From: Lysobacteraceae bacterium
GTDB lineage: Bacteria; Pseudomonadota; Gammaproteobacteria; Xanthomonadales; Rhodanobacteraceae
Length of the DNA: 35,888 nt
Direction: 5' to 3'
Assembly (NCBI GenBank): GCA_018969845.1
Contig: JAGWXP010000005.1
Span: 1-35,888, forward strand
The notes beneath the pieces were generated by a model. The model saw nothing but the letters and a program-made list of their open reading frames with translations. It made no database searches and was not told the DNA's origin. This document shows, piece after piece, positions 1 through 11,775 of the stretch. Position numbers and translations under genes: made by a program. Positions within the stretch are counted from its first letter, which is position 1; each line of letters opens with the position of its first letter.

Positions 1-317
1 GCGCGCGTGTCGACGAGACCGGCCGCCTTGAGTGCGGCGAAATCGATGGCGTCGCCCTTGAGCGAATCGAGCTTGTACAGCAAAACCTCGGACGTGTCGC
101 GAGCCAGCTTGGAACGGAAACCGACCTTCGGCAAACGGCGCTGCATCGGCATCTGGCCGCCCTCGAATCCGGGTTTGACCTTGCCCTTGCCGGTGCGCGC
201 GTACTGGCCCTTGTGACCGCGCCCGGCGGTCTTGCCAAGGCCCGAGCCGATGCCGCGGCCGACGCGCACGCGAACCTTGCGCGAGCCCTTGGCCGGTTTG
301 AGAGTATTCAGACGCAT
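1..317 (-). CDS. rplO: 50S ribosomal protein L15 (partial, runs off the left edge)
   Basis: Minus-strand translation from ATG at 317: [38 protein letters not shown]..., typical L15 N-terminus; follows L30 in spc order. Not in the ORF track because it has no stop in the window. Confidence 0.95.
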   Translation of the reverse strand, partial: MRLNTLKPAKGSRKVRVRVGRGIGSGLGKTAGRGHKGQYARTGKGKVKPGFEGGQMPMQRRLPKVGFRSKLARDTSEVLLYKLDSLKGDAIDFAALKAAGLVDTR

Positions 318-359
318 GATGCGAACTCCAATAATGCTTTTGCCGGGATCAATCGAGAA

Positions 360-566
360 TCACGCGTTTTCTTCGATACGCACGAGGTAGCCGATCTTGT
401 TGACCAGGCCACGCACCTGCGGCGAATCCTTCAATTCGCGCACGTCGTTGAGCTTGTTCAGTCCCAGCGCCTTGACGCTGAGGCGGTGCCGCCACTGGCA
501 ACTGTTCATGCTCTTGTACAGGCGTACACGGACCGTGCCCGCCTTGCTCGTCTTAGCCTTGGCCAT
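360..566 (-). CDS. rpmD: 50S ribosomal protein L30
   Basis: 68-aa ORF with L30 sequence ([30 protein letters not shown]), between rpsE and rplO. Confidence 0.95.
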   Translation of the reverse strand: MAKAKTSKAGTVRVRLYKSMNSCQWRHRLSVKALGLNKLNDVRELKDSPQVRGLVNKIGYLVRIEENA

Positions 567-1068
567 AACCGCCCACCTCGCTCACTTTCTTGCCGCGCTT
601 GGCCGCAATGCGTTCCGGCGTGGCCATCTGTTGCAGACCCTTGATCGTCGCGCGCACCAAGTTGATCGGATTGCGCGAACCGACTGCTTTGGCCAGCACG
701 TTCTTGACGCCGACCACTTCGAGCACAGCGCGCATCGCGCCGCCGGCGATGACGCCGGTACCCTCCGAAGCCGGCTGCATGTACACGCGCGCAGCACCAT
801 GGTTGGCCTTGACCGCATGCCAGAGCGTGCCGTTGTTGAGCTTGATGCTCGCCATGCCGCGACGCGCGCGTTCCATTGCCTTGGAGATCGCGACCGGCAC
901 CTCGCGCGCCTTGCCGTAGCCGAAGCCGACACGGCCGTCGCCGTCGCCGACCACGGTCAATGCAGTGAAGCTCATCTGCCGACCGCCCTTGACCGTCTTG
1001 GCCACGCGGTTGACGGCAATGAGCTTCTCCAGCATGCCGTCGCTGTTTTCACGTTCGTTGTTTGCCAT
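553..1068 (-). CDS. rpsE: 30S ribosomal protein S5
   Basis: 171-aa ORF, S5 motifs ([43 protein letters not shown]). Confidence 0.97.
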   Translation of the reverse strand: MANNERENSDGMLEKLIAVNRVAKTVKGGRQMSFTALTVVGDGDGRVGFGYGKAREVPVAISKAMERARRGMASIKLNNGTLWHAVKANHGAARVYMQPASEGTGVIAGGAMRAVLEVVGVKNVLAKAVGSRNPINLVRATIKGLQQMATPERIAAKRGKKVSEVGGYGQG

Positions 1069-1152
1069 CTTCGTTCACCTAGTTTGCCATCGGTCACCCG
1101 GTGGACTTTGCTTACGACCGAGGTCGCTTGTAGTTGTGGGTGCAGCGTTGAA

Positions 1153-1509
1153 TCAGAATTTCAAGCCCGCTTCGCGCGCGGCGTCGGCCAGCGCGGCGAT
1201 GCGGCCGTGATAGCGGAAACCGGAGCGGTCGAACGCGACGCTTTCCACGCCGGCAGCCTTGGCTTTTTCCGCGATCGCCTTGCCGACGGCGGCAGCAGCC
1301 GTCTTGTTCTTGGTGCCTTTCAGGCCATTGATCAAGGCCTTCTGCACGGTCGAGGCCGCGGCCAGCACCTTGTCGCCATCGGCCGAGATGACCTGTGCGT
1401 AGATGTGCTGATCGGTGCGATGCACGGTCAAACGCGGCACCCCGAGCTTGCGGATGTGGCTGCGCGTGGTCTTGGCACGGCGCAGGCGGGCAATGTTCTT
1501 TTCGCTCAT
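1153..1509 (-). CDS. rplR: 50S ribosomal protein L18
   Basis: 118-aa ORF, L18 sequence ([32 protein letters not shown]). Confidence 0.96.
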   Translation of the reverse strand: MSEKNIARLRRAKTTRSHIRKLGVPRLTVHRTDQHIYAQVISADGDKVLAAASTVQKALINGLKGTKNKTAAAAVGKAIAEKAKAAGVESVAFDRSGFRYHGRIAALADAAREAGLKF

Positions 1510-1590
1510 TTTCTTTCTCCTGAAGCGGATAGGCTGGCTCTTTCGGGAAGTGCAACCGGGGATGGCTGCCGCTTCACGCAGGGATGCGCA

Positions 1591-2115
1591 CTAGGCCTTC
1601 TTGGCTTCCTTGAGGGTGATCTTCTCGCCGGCATAGCGCACGCCTTTGCCCTTGTAGGGCTCGGGCGGACGGAACGCGCGGATCTTCGCCGCGACTTCAC
1701 CGACGCGTTGCTTGTCGGCGCCGACGATCAGGATCTCGGTCTGGCTCGGCACGGTCAGAGTGATGCCTTCCGGCGCCTTGAACACGATCGGATGCGAAAA
1801 ACCGAGGGTGAGGTTCAGATCCTTGCCCTGCAGCGCGGCGCGGTAACCGACGCCAACCAGTTCGAGCTTCTTCTGATAACCCTCGCTCACGCCCTTGACC
1901 ATATTGGCCAGCAGGGCACGCGTGGTGCCAGCGAACTTGGTTTCGGCACTGCCGTCGGCACATTGCACGGTGCCCTTGTCGATCGCGACCTGGACGCCAG
2001 CGATCGCCGCCATCTGCAGCGTGCCCTTCGGACCCTTCACGGTGATGGCGTCCTTGGCAACGGTGCACTCGACGCCCTTGGGCAGCGCGATGGGTTTTTT
2101 AGCTACACGAGACAT
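1591..2115 (-). CDS. rplF: 50S ribosomal protein L6
   Basis: [19 protein letters not shown]... with C-terminal [16 protein letters not shown] motif. Confidence 0.97.
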   Translation of the reverse strand: MSRVAKKPIALPKGVECTVAKDAITVKGPKGTLQMAAIAGVQVAIDKGTVQCADGSAETKFAGTTRALLANMVKGVSEGYQKKLELVGVGYRAALQGKDLNLTLGFSHPIVFKAPEGITLTVPSQTEILIVGADKQRVGEVAAKIRAFRPPEPYKGKGVRYAGEKITLKEAKKA

Positions 2116-2131
2116 TGGTAATTACTCCGGA

Positions 2132-2527
2132 TTACGCCACGGTGCCGATGACTTCGCCGCCGACGCCCTTGGCGCGAGCCTGAACGTCGCTCATGATGCC
2201 GTCCGGCGTGGAGATGATGGCAATGCCGAGACCGCCCATGACCTTGGGCAACTTGTCCTTGCCACGGTACACGCGCAGACCGGAACGGCTGACGCGGTCG
2301 AGCTTGTCGATCGCCGGCCGGCCCTCGAAATACTTCAGCGCGATTTCGAGAACCGACTTGGCGCCGTCGCGGCTCACCTGAAAATCGCGCACGTAGCCTT
2401 CGTCCTTGAGCACCTTGACGATGGCGACCTTGACGTTGGAAGCCGGCATGCGCACTGTCGGCCGTGCGGTGGCCTGGGCGTTGCGGATACGTGTAAACAT
2501 GTCGGCGATGGGATCAGTCATGCTCAT
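2132..2527 (-). CDS. rpsH: 30S ribosomal protein S8
   Basis: [18 protein letters not shown]..., typical S8. Confidence 0.97.
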   Translation of the reverse strand: MSMTDPIADMFTRIRNAQATARPTVRMPASNVKVAIVKVLKDEGYVRDFQVSRDGAKSVLEIALKYFEGRPAIDKLDRVSRSGLRVYRGKDKLPKVMGGLGIAIISTPDGIMSDVQARAKGVGGEVIGTVA

Positions 2528-2574
2528 TGTTTCATTTCCTCGGCATCGATATCCGATGGGGTGGTTGTGGTTTG

Positions 2575-2880
2575 TTACCAGCTGGCCTTGCGCAGACCCG
2601 GCACGTCGCCGCGCATGGTCGCTTCGCGCAGTTTGTGACGGCCGAGCGCGAACTTGCGGTAGACGCCGCGCGAACGGCCGGTCAGCTCGCAGCGGTTGCG
2701 CTGGCGCGTGGGGCTCGCGTCGCGCGGCAGCTTCTGCAGCTTGGTCTGCGCGGCCATCTTCTCCTCATACGAGGATTTCGGGTTGAGCACGGTCGCCTTG
2801 AGTTCCTTGCGCTTGGCGGCGTGCTTTTTCACCAGTTTGGCGCGTTTGAGTTCGCGCTCGATCATGCAGGTCTTGGCCAT
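2575..2880 (-). CDS. rpsN: 30S ribosomal protein S14 (long form lacking the zinc-binding cysteine set)
   Basis: 101 aa, [41 protein letters not shown]. Confidence 0.96.
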   Translation of the reverse strand: MAKTCMIERELKRAKLVKKHAAKRKELKATVLNPKSSYEEKMAAQTKLQKLPRDASPTRQRNRCELTGRSRGVYRKFALGRHKLREATMRGDVPGLRKASW

Positions 2881-2913
2881 TGCACTCGTCTCTTGAAAAT
2901 CAGTGGCAGCGAA

Positions 2914-3459
2914 TCAGTTACGGAAAGGGAAGCCGAACGCTTCGAGCAGCGCCTTGGCTTCTTCGTCGTTCTTCGCCGTGGTCGTGACCGCGATGTCCAT
3001 GCCGCGCATCGCATCGACCTGATCGAAATCGATCTCGGGGAAGATGATCTGTTCCTTCACGCCCATGTTGTAGTTGCCGCGGCCGTCGAACGCGCGACCC
3101 GACACGCCGCGAAAGTCGCGCACGCGCGGCAGCGAGATGTTGATCAAGCGGTCGAGGAACTCGTACATCTTGGCGCGGCGCAGGGTGACCTTGCAGCCGA
3201 TCGGCCAGCCGTCGCGGATCTTGAACGTCGCGATCGACTTGCGCGCCAGCGTCGCCACCGGCTTCTGACCGGCGATCTTGGTCATGTCGGCAAGCGCGTT
3301 CTCGAGGATCTTCTTGTTCGCCGTCGCCTCGCCAACGCCCATGTTCAGCGTGATCTTGGACAGACGCGGCACCTGCATCACGTTGGCGTAGCCGAAACGC
3401 TTCATCAGCTTCGGCACCACTTCGTCTTTATAGAATTTTTCCAGGCGTACCATGGCCAT
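2914..3459 (-). CDS. rplE: 50S ribosomal protein L5
   Basis: L5 sequence from [31 protein letters not shown]...; the tracked 215-aa ORF extends into rplX, so the start was moved to 3459 (3453 also possible). Confidence 0.95.
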   Translation of the reverse strand: MAMVRLEKFYKDEVVPKLMKRFGYANVMQVPRLSKITLNMGVGEATANKKILENALADMTKIAGQKPVATLARKSIATFKIRDGWPIGCKVTLRRAKMYEFLDRLINISLPRVRDFRGVSGRAFDGRGNYNMGVKEQIIFPEIDFDQVDAMRGMDIAVTTTAKNDEEAKALLEAFGFPFRN

Positions 3460-3463
3460 GTCC

Positions 3464-3778
3464 TCAGGCGTCCACGACTTCGCCGCTGGCGCGATACACA
3501 CGCACCTTGCGGCCGTCGTCGAGGTTCTTGAATCCGACGCGTTCGCCCTTGCCAGCGGCATGGTTGAACAGCATCACGTTCGACAAATGAATGGAAGCCT
3601 CGCGCTCGACGATGCCGCCGGGCTGGTTGGCCTGCGGATTGGGTTTGGTGTGACGCTTGACCAGGTTGATGTTCTGCACGAACACGCGATCGGCCGCGAC
3701 GCGCAGCACTTCGCCCTTCTGGCCCTTGTATTTGCCGGTGATCACGATGACTTGATCACCTTTGCGTATACGATTCAT
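3464..3778 (-). CDS. rplX: 50S ribosomal protein L24
   Basis: [30 protein letters not shown]-type L24. Confidence 0.96.
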   Translation of the reverse strand: MNRIRKGDQVIVITGKYKGQKGEVLRVAADRVFVQNINLVKRHTKPNPQANQPGGIVEREASIHLSNVMLFNHAAGKGERVGFKNLDDGRKVRVYRASGEVVDA

Positions 3779-3808
3779 GGCGTTTCCTAAAAGAAGTATG
3801 TGTTGCGT

Positions 3809-4177
3809 TTACAGCACTTCGGGAGCGAGCGAGACGATCTTCATGAAGCGCTCGCTGCGCAGCTCGCGCGTGACCGGCCCGAAGATGCGGGTGCCGATCG
3901 GCTCGAGCTTGTTGTTGAGCAACACCGCGGCGTTGCCGTCGAAGCGGATCAGCGAGCCGTCGGCGCGGCGCACACCCTTGCGCGTACGCACGACCACGGC
4001 GTCGTAGACTTCGCCCTTCTTGACCTTGCCGCGCGGGATCGCGTCGCGGATCGAGACTTTGATGACGTCACCGATGCCGGCATAACGGCGCTTGGAGCCG
4101 CCGAGCACCTTGATGCACATCAGTTCCCTGGCACCACTGTTGTCGGCCGCGGCCAACTTGGTCTGCATCTGGATCAT
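3809..4177 (-). CDS. rplN: 50S ribosomal protein L14
   Basis: [33 protein letters not shown]... Confidence 0.97.
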   Translation of the reverse strand: MIQMQTKLAAADNSGARELMCIKVLGGSKRRYAGIGDVIKVSIRDAIPRGKVKKGEVYDAVVVRTRKGVRRADGSLIRFDGNAAVLLNNKLEPIGTRIFGPVTRELRSERFMKIVSLAPEVL

Positions 4178-4198
4178 GGGATTCTCCTCGCCTCGTCC

Positions 4199-4462
4199 TT
4201 ACGGCGCCGCGTGCGCGACGACTTCCACGACGCGCCAGTTCTTGGTCTTGGACAGCGGCCGGCATTCGACGATGCGCACGGTGTCGCCTTCCTTGCACTG
4301 GCCGTTCTCGTCGTGCGCGTGCACCTTGGTGGAACGGCGCACGATCTTGCCGTACAGCGGGTGCTGCACCTGACGCTCGAGCAGTACGGTGACGGTCTTG
4401 TTCATCTTGTTGCTGACGACGCGACCTTCGATCGTGCGCTGGGTTTTGGTTTGTTCGCTCAT
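4199..4462 (-). CDS. rpsQ: 30S ribosomal protein S17
   Basis: [33 protein letters not shown]. Confidence 0.96.
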   Translation of the reverse strand: MSEQTKTQRTIEGRVVSNKMNKTVTVLLERQVQHPLYGKIVRRSTKVHAHDENGQCKEGDTVRIVECRPLSKTKNWRVVEVVAHAAP

Positions 4463-4656
4463 GATGTCTTCTTCGGCTGGCCGAGCAGGGTCTTGATCTG
4501 CGCGATCTCGCGGCGCACGCGCTTGAAATGGTGCGTCTGCGCCTGGTTGCCGGCGCCCTTCTGCATGCGCAGGTTGAACTGCTCGCGGCGCAGTTCGAGC
4601 AGTTGCTCGTTGAGGTCCTGCGCGGATTGTTTGCGGAGTTCCTTGAGTTCCATCAC
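4459..4656 (-). CDS. rpmC: 50S ribosomal protein L29
   Basis: [38 protein letters not shown]. Confidence 0.96.
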   Translation of the reverse strand: MMELKELRKQSAQDLNEQLLELRREQFNLRMQKGAGNQAQTHHFKRVRREIAQIKTLLGQPKKTS

Positions 4657-5066
4657 AGCACCGTACGATTCACGAAAGTGGTCTGCACCGACAGCTTGGC
4701 CGCAGCCAGACGAAACGCTTCACGCGCCTCGGCTTCGGGCACGCCCTCGATTTCATAGAGCATGCGGCCCGGCTGCACGACGGCAACCCAGAATTCGACA
4801 TTGCCCTTGCCGTTGCCCATGCGGACCTCGATCGGCTTCTTGCTGATCGGCTTGTCCGGGTAGACGCGGATCCACAGCTTGCCGCCGCGCTTGACGAAGC
4901 GCGTCACGCAGCGGCGCGCGGCCTCGATCTGGCGCGCGGTCAGGTGACCGTGCGTGGTCGCCTTGAGGCCGTATTCGCCGAAGCTGACCTTGTTCGCGAC
5001 GAAGCTCAGGCCACGATTACGCTGCTTCTGGACTTTGCGGTATTTGGTGCGTTTGGGTTGCAACAT
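4653..5066 (-). CDS. rplP: 50S ribosomal protein L16
   Basis: L16 begins [22 protein letters not shown] at 5066. The longer tracked ORF start (5369) is inside rpsC. Confidence 0.96.
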   Translation of the reverse strand: MLQPKRTKYRKVQKQRNRGLSFVANKVSFGEYGLKATTHGHLTARQIEAARRCVTRFVKRGGKLWIRVYPDKPISKKPIEVRMGNGKGNVEFWVAVVQPGRMLYEIEGVPEAEAREAFRLAAAKLSVQTTFVNRTVL

Positions 5067-5079
5067 GATTTTTGTCCCC

Positions 5080-5823
5080 TTACTTCGCGCGTGCTTCGCG
5101 ATGCTCGCGCGGTTCGCGATGCTCACGCGGCTCGCGGCGCGGCGCCGGCGCGGATTCGCGCGCGTCGTCCTTGGTTTCCTGGGCCGCGGCGTGCAGATCG
5201 AACACCTCGCCCTTGTACACCCACACCTTGACGCCGATGATGCCGTAGGTCGTCTTGGCCTGGGCGAATCCGTAGTCGATGTCCGCACGCAATGTGTGCA
5301 GCGGCACGCGGCCTTCGCGGTACCACTCCGAGCGCGCGATTTCGGCGCCGTTGAGGCGACCGCCGACATTGACCTTGATGCCGAGCGCGCCCAGACGCAT
5401 GGCGTTGCCGACCGCGCGCTTCATCGCGCGACGGAACATGATGCGGCGCTCGAGCTGCTGGGCGATCGATTCGGCCACCAGTTGCGCGTCGAGTTCGGGC
5501 TTGCGCACCTCAGAGACGTTGATGTGCGCGGGCACACCCATCATCTTGGTCACTTGCTTGCGCAGTTTCTCGATGTCCTCGCCCTTCTTGCCGATCACCA
5601 CGCCCGGACGCGCCGTGTGGATGGTAATGCGCGCGGTCTTGGCCGGACGCTCGATCTGGATGCGCGACACGCCGGCCTGGGCCAGCTTCTCGTGCAGCAG
5701 CTCGCGCACCTTCAGATCGGCCGCCAGATACTGCGCGTATTCGCGCTTGGTGGCGAACCATTTCGAGTTCCAGTCCTTGGAAATGCCGAGGCGGATGCCG
5801 GTTGGATGAACTTTGTGACCCAT
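5080..5823 (-). CDS. rpsC: 30S ribosomal protein S3
   Basis: [22 protein letters not shown]..., KH domain, low-complexity C-terminus ([18 protein letters not shown]). Confidence 0.97.
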   Translation of the reverse strand: MGHKVHPTGIRLGISKDWNSKWFATKREYAQYLAADLKVRELLHEKLAQAGVSRIQIERPAKTARITIHTARPGVVIGKKGEDIEKLRKQVTKMMGVPAHINVSEVRKPELDAQLVAESIAQQLERRIMFRRAMKRAVGNAMRLGALGIKVNVGGRLNGAEIARSEWYREGRVPLHTLRADIDYGFAQAKTTYGIIGVKVWVYKGEVFDLHAAAQETKDDARESAPAPRREPREHREPREHREARAK

Positions 5824-5833
5824 CGTGTTTTCC

Positions 5834-6196
5834 TCAGCTGCCCACGACCACGGTGATGTGGCTGGTACGCTTGATGATTTGCGAGCCGCGGCCCTTGGCG
5901 CGTGCGTGCATGCGCTTCAGGCGCGGACCTTCGTCGACCATGATGGTGGCGACCTTGAGTTCGTCGACGTCGGCGCCAAGGTTGTTCTCGGCGTTGGCGA
6001 CCGCGGACAGCAACACCTTCTTGACCAGGTGCGCGGCCTTCTTGTCGCTGAACTTGAGCAGATCCGTGGCGCGTCCGACCGGCAGACCGCGCACCTGGTC
6101 GGCAACCAGGCGGGCTTTCTGCGGCGAGATGCGCACGCCGCGCAGGATGGCTTTGGCCTGCTGCGCGCTTTCGGTGGCTTTGGCTTGCATCTTCAT
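5834..6196 (-). CDS. rplV: 50S ribosomal protein L22
   Basis: [34 protein letters not shown]. Confidence 0.96.
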   Translation of the reverse strand: MKMQAKATESAQQAKAILRGVRISPQKARLVADQVRGLPVGRATDLLKFSDKKAAHLVKKVLLSAVANAENNLGADVDELKVATIMVDEGPRLKRMHARAKGRGSQIIKRTSHITVVVGS

Positions 6197-6202
6197 GCCC
6201 TC

Positions 6203-6487
6203 TTACTTCTTTTCCTCGGCGGCCTTCTTGTCGGCCGAATGGCCCTTGAAGGTGCGCGTGGCGGCGAATTCGCCGAGCTTGTGTCCGACCATGTTCTCGT
6301 TGACCAGCACCGGAACGTGAGCCTTGCCGTTGTGCACAGCGATGGTCAGACCTACCATTTCCGGCAGGATCATTGAACGCCGCGACCAGGTCTTGATCGG
6401 CTTCTTGCTGTTGCTGGACGCCGCGACCTCGACCTTCTTCAGAAGATGCAGGTCGACGAACGGGCCTTTTTTCAGTGAACGTGCCAT
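6203..6487 (-). CDS. rpsS: 30S ribosomal protein S19
   Basis: [20 protein letters not shown]... Confidence 0.97.
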   Translation of the reverse strand: MARSLKKGPFVDLHLLKKVEVAASSNSKKPIKTWSRRSMILPEMVGLTIAVHNGKAHVPVLVNENMVGHKLGEFAATRTFKGHSADKKAAEEKK

Positions 6488-6493
6488 GTCTTA

Positions 6494-7321
6494 TTAACCT
6501 CGCCGATCGCGCACGATGAACTGGTTGGTGCGCTTGTTCTTGCGCGTCTTGTATCCCTTGGCCGGCTGGCCCCACGGCGACACCGGATGCGGGTTGCCCT
6601 GACCGGCGCGGCCCTCGCCGCCGCCGTGCGGATGATCCACCGGATTCATTGCCGCGCCGCGCACGGTCGGACGGATGCCGCGCCAGCGCTTGGCGCCAGC
6701 CTTGCCGAGCTTGCGCAGGTTGTGTTCGGAGTTGCCGACTTCGCCGATGGTGGCGCGGCAGTCGGCCGGCACCTTGCGCATTTCGCCCGAACGCAAACGC
6801 AGGGTGGCGTAACCGCCTTCGCGCGCGACCAACTGCACCGAGGCGCCGGCGCTGCGCGCCAACTGCGCGCCCTTGCCGGGTTTCATCTCGATGCAATGCA
6901 CGGTGGAGCCGATCGGGATGTTGCGCAACGGCAGCGTGTTGCCCGCCTTGATCGGCGCATCGCGACCGGCCATGAGCTGATCGCCGATCGCCACGCCCTT
7001 CGGCGCGATGATGTAGCGGCGCTCGCCATCCACGTAGCACAGCAGCGCGATGTGCGCGGTGCGGTTGGGATCGTATTCCAGGCGCTCGACGCGGCAGGCG
7101 ATGCCTTCCTTGTCGCGCTTGAAGTCGATGATGCGGTAATTCTGCTTGGAACCGCCGCCCTTGTGCCGCGTGGTGATGCGGCCGTAGTGGTTGCGGCCGC
7201 CGGTCTTGGCCTGGGCCTCGGTCAGCGGAGCGTACGGATCGCCCTTGTAGAGCCCCGGCGTGGACACGCGCACCATGGCGCGGCGTCCGGCGGATGTGGG
7301 CTTGAGTGTGATCAGTGCCAT
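6494..7321 (-). CDS. rplB: 50S ribosomal protein L2
   Basis: C-terminal [17 protein letters not shown]-like motif ([31 protein letters not shown]). Confidence 0.97.
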   Translation of the reverse strand: MALITLKPTSAGRRAMVRVSTPGLYKGDPYAPLTEAQAKTGGRNHYGRITTRHKGGGSKQNYRIIDFKRDKEGIACRVERLEYDPNRTAHIALLCYVDGERRYIIAPKGVAIGDQLMAGRDAPIKAGNTLPLRNIPIGSTVHCIEMKPGKGAQLARSAGASVQLVAREGGYATLRLRSGEMRKVPADCRATIGEVGNSEHNLRKLGKAGAKRWRGIRPTVRGAAMNPVDHPHGGGEGRAGQGNPHPVSPWGQPAKGYKTRKNKRTNQFIVRDRRG

Positions 7322-7354
7322 TGTCTTGATTTCCGGATGGGAACGGCGCGGCGC

Positions 7355-7669
7355 TTACGGTTTTGCCGTCACGTCGATGGTCTGGCCTTCGGAGAGGCGG
7401 ACATACGCCTTGCGCCAGCCCTTGCGGCTACCGGCGCGGAAGCGGAACGACTTGGTCTTGCTCTTGACGTTCACGAGATTGACCGCAACGACCTTGACGT
7501 TGAACATCGCCTCGACCGCGGCTTTGACATGGTTCTTGTCGGCATCGGCGGCGACTTCGAACACGTACTGGTTGTGCTCGCCCAGACGCGCGCTCTTTTC
7601 CGAGACGTGCGGCGCGCGAATCACGCCGAACAGTTTTTCGTTCCTGACTTCGGCGTTCATGCCAGCCAC
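7355..7669 (-). CDS. rplW: 50S ribosomal protein L23
   Basis: [43 protein letters not shown]; start 7669 or 7660. Confidence 0.95.
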   Translation of the reverse strand: MAGMNAEVRNEKLFGVIRAPHVSEKSARLGEHNQYVFEVAADADKNHVKAAVEAMFNVKVVAVNLVNVKSKTKSFRFRAGSRKGWRKAYVRLSEGQTIDVTAKP

Positions 7670-8262
7670 TCCTCGATCTTCTTGACCGAATCGACGGTCA
7701 TGACCACGTTGTGCGCATCGACCAGGCTGACCGGATCCATCGCCGCCACGTCGACCACCGCCACATGCGGCAGGTTGCGCGCGGACAGGTACAGGTTCTG
7801 GTCGACATTTTCGGTGACGATCAGGGTGCGGCCGGTGTAATCCTTCAGCTTCGCGGCCAGGCTCTTGGTGTTCGGCTTGTCGACGCCGAACGCCTCGACC
7901 ACCTTCAGGCGGCCCTGGCGGTTGAGCTCGGACAGGATCGTCTGGATCGCACCGCGGTACATCTTCTTGTTGACCTTCTGCGCGAAGCTGCGCGGACGCG
8001 CGGCAAACGTGCGGCCGCCGCCAACGAAGATCGGAGCACGGTAGTCACCGTGACGCGCGCCGCCGCCTTTCTGTTTCTTGAACTTCTTGGTCGTGCCGGA
8101 CATATCCGAACGCGATTTTTGCGCCTTGGTGCCGGCGCGGCCCGCGTTGCGGTACGCGACCACGACCTGATGCACGAGGCCTTCGGAGAATTCACGGCCG
8201 AAGATCGCGTCGGAAACCGACAAACCTTTCTTCGCGCCGACGATTTGCAATTCCATGTTCAT
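7657..8262 (-). CDS. rplD: 50S ribosomal protein L4
   Basis: [58 protein letters not shown]; alternative start at 8256. Confidence 0.96.
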   Translation of the reverse strand: MNMELQIVGAKKGLSVSDAIFGREFSEGLVHQVVVAYRNAGRAGTKAQKSRSDMSGTTKKFKKQKGGGARHGDYRAPIFVGGGRTFAARPRSFAQKVNKKMYRGAIQTILSELNRQGRLKVVEAFGVDKPNTKSLAAKLKDYTGRTLIVTENVDQNLYLSARNLPHVAVVDVAAMDPVSLVDAHNVVMTVDSVKKIEEWLA

Positions 8263-8291
8263 ATCCTCACGATCGTCCCTGATCGAAAAAC

Positions 8292-8308
8292 CCGGCCATC
8301 CTGGCCGG
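8292..8308 (-). terminator. Terminator-like hairpin between rplC and rplD (possible attenuator)
   Basis: Minus strand reads CCGGCCA-gga-TGGCCGG-G-TTTTT: perfect 7-bp stem followed by five T. Confidence 0.55.
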
Positions 8309-8325
8309 ACTGTTCAACAAGATTC

Positions 8326-8967
8326 TCAACCTTTCGAAGCCGGACTGATCACGACGTTGCCGCCCGGCGCACCCGGTACGGAACCCTTGACCGCAATCAG
8401 GTGACGCTCGGAATCGATCTGTACGACTTCCAGATTCATCATCGACTGGCGCGTCGCGCCCATGTGACCGGACATCTTCTTGCCCGGAAACACGCGGCCC
8501 GGCGTCTGGCGCTGGCCGATCGAGCCCGGCGCGCGGTGCGACAGCGAGTTGCCGTGCGTCGCGTCGCCCATGGTGAAGTTCCAGCGCTTGATCGTGCCCT
8601 GAAAACCCTTGCCCTTGGTGACGCCCGCGACATCGACCATCTGGCCGGCCTTGAACACCTCGTCGGCCTTGATCTCGCCGCCGACCTGGTACTTGCCCAG
8701 ATCCTTGACGTCAACACGGAACTCCCACAGACCGCGGCCGGCTTCGACCTTGGCCTTGGCGTAATGACCGGCGAGCGGCTTGCGCACGAGCGCAGCGCGC
8801 TTGGCGCCGGCCGTGACCTGCACCGCGCTGTAGCCGTCGCTCTCCACCGTCTTCACCTGGGTGATGCGGTTCGGCGTCGCCTCGATCAGCGTGACCGGAA
8901 TCGATTCACCCTTGTCGGTGAAGATCCGCGACATGCCGCATTTTTTTCCAACGAGTCCGATACTCAT
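8326..8967 (-). CDS. rplC: 50S ribosomal protein L3
   Basis: [39 protein letters not shown]. Confidence 0.96.
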   Translation of the reverse strand: MSIGLVGKKCGMSRIFTDKGESIPVTLIEATPNRITQVKTVESDGYSAVQVTAGAKRAALVRKPLAGHYAKAKVEAGRGLWEFRVDVKDLGKYQVGGEIKADEVFKAGQMVDVAGVTKGKGFQGTIKRWNFTMGDATHGNSLSHRAPGSIGQRQTPGRVFPGKKMSGHMGATRQSMMNLEVVQIDSERHLIAVKGSVPGAPGGNVVISPASKG

Positions 8968-8992
8968 GTTCGTGATCTCAGTAAAGCCCGCT

Positions 8993-9304
8993 TCAATACA
9001 GTTTTATCTGCACGTCCACGCCGGCGGCGAGGTCGAGCTTCATCAACGCGTCCACGGTCTTGTCGTTGGGGTCGACAATGTCCAGCACGCGTTTGTGCGT
9101 GCGCGTCTCGTACTGGTCGCGCGCGTCCTTGTCGGCGTGCGGCGAAGTCAGGATCGTGTAACGCTCGATCTTGGTCGGCAGCGGAATCGGACCGCGCACC
9201 TGCGCGCCCGTACGCTTGGCCGTTTCCACGATCTCGCTCGCCGAGCGGTCGATCAAGCGGTGATCGAACGCCTTGAGCCGAATCCGAATCTTCTGGTCCG
9301 CCAT
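8993..9304 (-). CDS. rpsJ: 30S ribosomal protein S10
   Basis: [48 protein letters not shown] at 9304 rather than the tracked 9319. Confidence 0.96.
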   Translation of the reverse strand: MADQKIRIRLKAFDHRLIDRSASEIVETAKRTGAQVRGPIPLPTKIERYTILTSPHADKDARDQYETRTHKRVLDIVDPNDKTVDALMKLDLAAGVDVQIKLY

Positions 9305-9332
9305 TGCCGTATTCCTCAAAGAGCCTTGTGAA

Positions 9333-9355
9333 GGCGCGCCGCGTTCCGGCGCGCC
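9333..9355 (-). promoter_or_regulatory. GC-rich hairpin in the tuf-rpsJ intergenic region, no U-tract
   Basis: GGCGCGCC-gcgttcc-GGCGCGCC. Confidence 0.5.
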
Positions 9356-9367
9356 GGTTATGACAAT

Positions 9368-10558
<1,191 letters not shown>

Positions 10559-10591
10559 GGCTCTTACCTCAGGACTCGATATTTGAAAAGT

Positions 10592-10639
10592 GCGGCCACG
10601 GATGGCCGCTTTGTGATCCTCGCGTTCACGGGTGAACGC
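10592..10639 (-). promoter_or_regulatory. Two consecutive hairpins in the tRNA-Thr/tuf spacer (tuf leader)
   Basis: GCGGCCA-cgga-TGGCCGC (10592-10609) and GCGTTCA-cggg-TGAACGC (10622-10639). Confidence 0.45.
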
Positions 10640-10646
10640 AAAAATA

Positions 10647-10722
10647 TGGTGCTCACGATTGGAATCGAACCAACGACCTCCTCCTTACCAAGGAGGTGCT
10701 CTACCGACTGAGCTACGTGAGC
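10647..10722 (-). tRNA. tRNA-Thr (anticodon GGT)
   Basis: Minus strand GCTCACGTAGCTCAGTCGGTAGAGCACCTCCTTGGTAAGGAGGAGGTCGTTGGTTCGATTCCAATCGTGAGCACCA folds as a cloverleaf, CCA encoded. Confidence 0.97.
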
Positions 10723-10724
10723 GG

Positions 10725-10798
10725 TGGAGCGGGAGACGGGAATCGAACCCGCACTAGTAGCTTGGAAGGCTACAGTTCTACCATTGAACTACTCCCGC
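10725..10798 (-). tRNA. tRNA-Gly (anticodon TCC)
   Basis: Minus strand GCGGGAGTAGTTCAATGGTAGAACTGTAGCCTTCCAAGCTACTAGTGCGGGTTCGATTCCCGTCTCCCGCTCCA. Confidence 0.97.
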
Positions 10799-11000
10799 CC
10801 GGGGGTACTTCTCATCTCTCGCTTTGAAGCTAATGTGCTGGAGGGAGGTGGATGACTCCGGGCGTCCTGCCCTCCGCCCCTCCGGGGCCGCGCCGCTTGC
10901 GCGTCGCGTTCGGATTCGCTCCCGGCGAATCCGTCGAACCGGCATTTTCGATCCGGTGGTTCTCACCCACCTCCGCCAAATGTCGATCCGGTTTTCTATG

Positions 11001-11086
11001 TGGTGGAGGGAGGTGGATTCGAACCACCGAAGGCATGAGCCAGCAGATTTACAGTCTGCCCCCGTTGGCCGCTTGGGTATCCCTCC
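11001..11086 (-). tRNA. tRNA-Tyr (anticodon GTA)
   Basis: Minus strand GGAGGGATACCCAAGCGGCCAACGGGGGCAGACTGTAAATCTGCTGGC...TTCGAATCCACCTCCCTCCACCA, long variable arm. Confidence 0.97.
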
Positions 11087-11136
11087 GGGAATCTCGTGTT
11101 CGCTACCTCTCGATGACGTAAACTGCCGGCGACGCG

Positions 11137-11167
11137 AAAAAACGCCAGGCTGTCCTGCCTGACGTTT
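11137..11167 (-). terminator. Rho-independent terminator after the pth-ychF-thioesterase gene group
   Basis: Minus strand AACGTCAGGC-aggaca-GCCTGGCGTTTTTT: ~9-bp stem with one G-T pair followed by a T run. Confidence 0.75.
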
Positions 11168-11259
11168 GGACTATTTGCGCACACCTCCGCGCGGAGCCGG
11201 CTATTTTCGGTTCCAACACCGCCCGTTGTCAAGGCGGCATGGAAAATGCTAGGCGAGGC

Positions 11260-11760
11260 CTAGCCCGGATGCGGCAAATGGGCCGCATCGCGATAGCGGG
11301 CGATTTCCTGCTCGATGTTCTTGTCCAGTTCCATCAGCTTCTGGGCATAGGCCGCCAGCGCCTTGTCGTCATCAGTGGTCGGCAGCCATTTGGGCACCGG
11401 CGTCGGCTTTCCGGCTGCGTCAGTGGCAACCATCACGATCACGCAATGCGTGGCCAGCACCTCGACGCCCGTGGTCAGATTGCGCGCAAGCACGTCGACG
11501 CTGAAGTGCATGCTGGTATTGCCGGTGTAGATCAACTGGCAATGCACCGTCACCATGTCGCCGATGCAGATCGGGTGCACGAAGCGGATGCCGCCAACTG
11601 CCACGGTGACGCAGTTCATGCCGCTCCAGCCGACCGCACAGGCGTAGCCGGCCTGGTCGATCCATTTCATGACGAAGCCGCCGTGCACCTTGCCCGAGAA
11701 ATTGACGTCGGTGGGCTGGGCGAGAAAGCAGAATTTCACTTCACGATCGGTACCCGGCAT
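11260..11760 (-). CDS. Acyl-CoA thioesterase, hotdog fold
   Basis: TDVNFSGKVHGGFVMKWIDQAGYACAVGW...VTVHCQLIYTGNTSMHFSVDV resembles YciA/BACH-type thioesterases. Confidence 0.85.
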   Translation of the reverse strand: MPGTDREVKFCFLAQPTDVNFSGKVHGGFVMKWIDQAGYACAVGWSGMNCVTVAVGGIRFVHPICIGDMVTVHCQLIYTGNTSMHFSVDVLARNLTTGVEVLATHCVIVMVATDAAGKPTPVPKWLPTTDDDKALAAYAQKLMELDKNIEQEIARYRDAAHLPHPG

Positions 11761-11775
11761 ATACCCGTCCTCGGC

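Noticed and set aside
397-2121. 574-aa plus-strand ORF over ribosomal protein genes
   Set aside because: Antisense shadow of rpsE/rplR/rplF in GC-rich DNA; no recognisable protein features, while the minus-strand products are certain.
5712-7040. 442-aa minus-strand ORF across rplB/rpsS/rplV
   Set aside because: Out-of-frame overlap with certain ribosomal protein genes.
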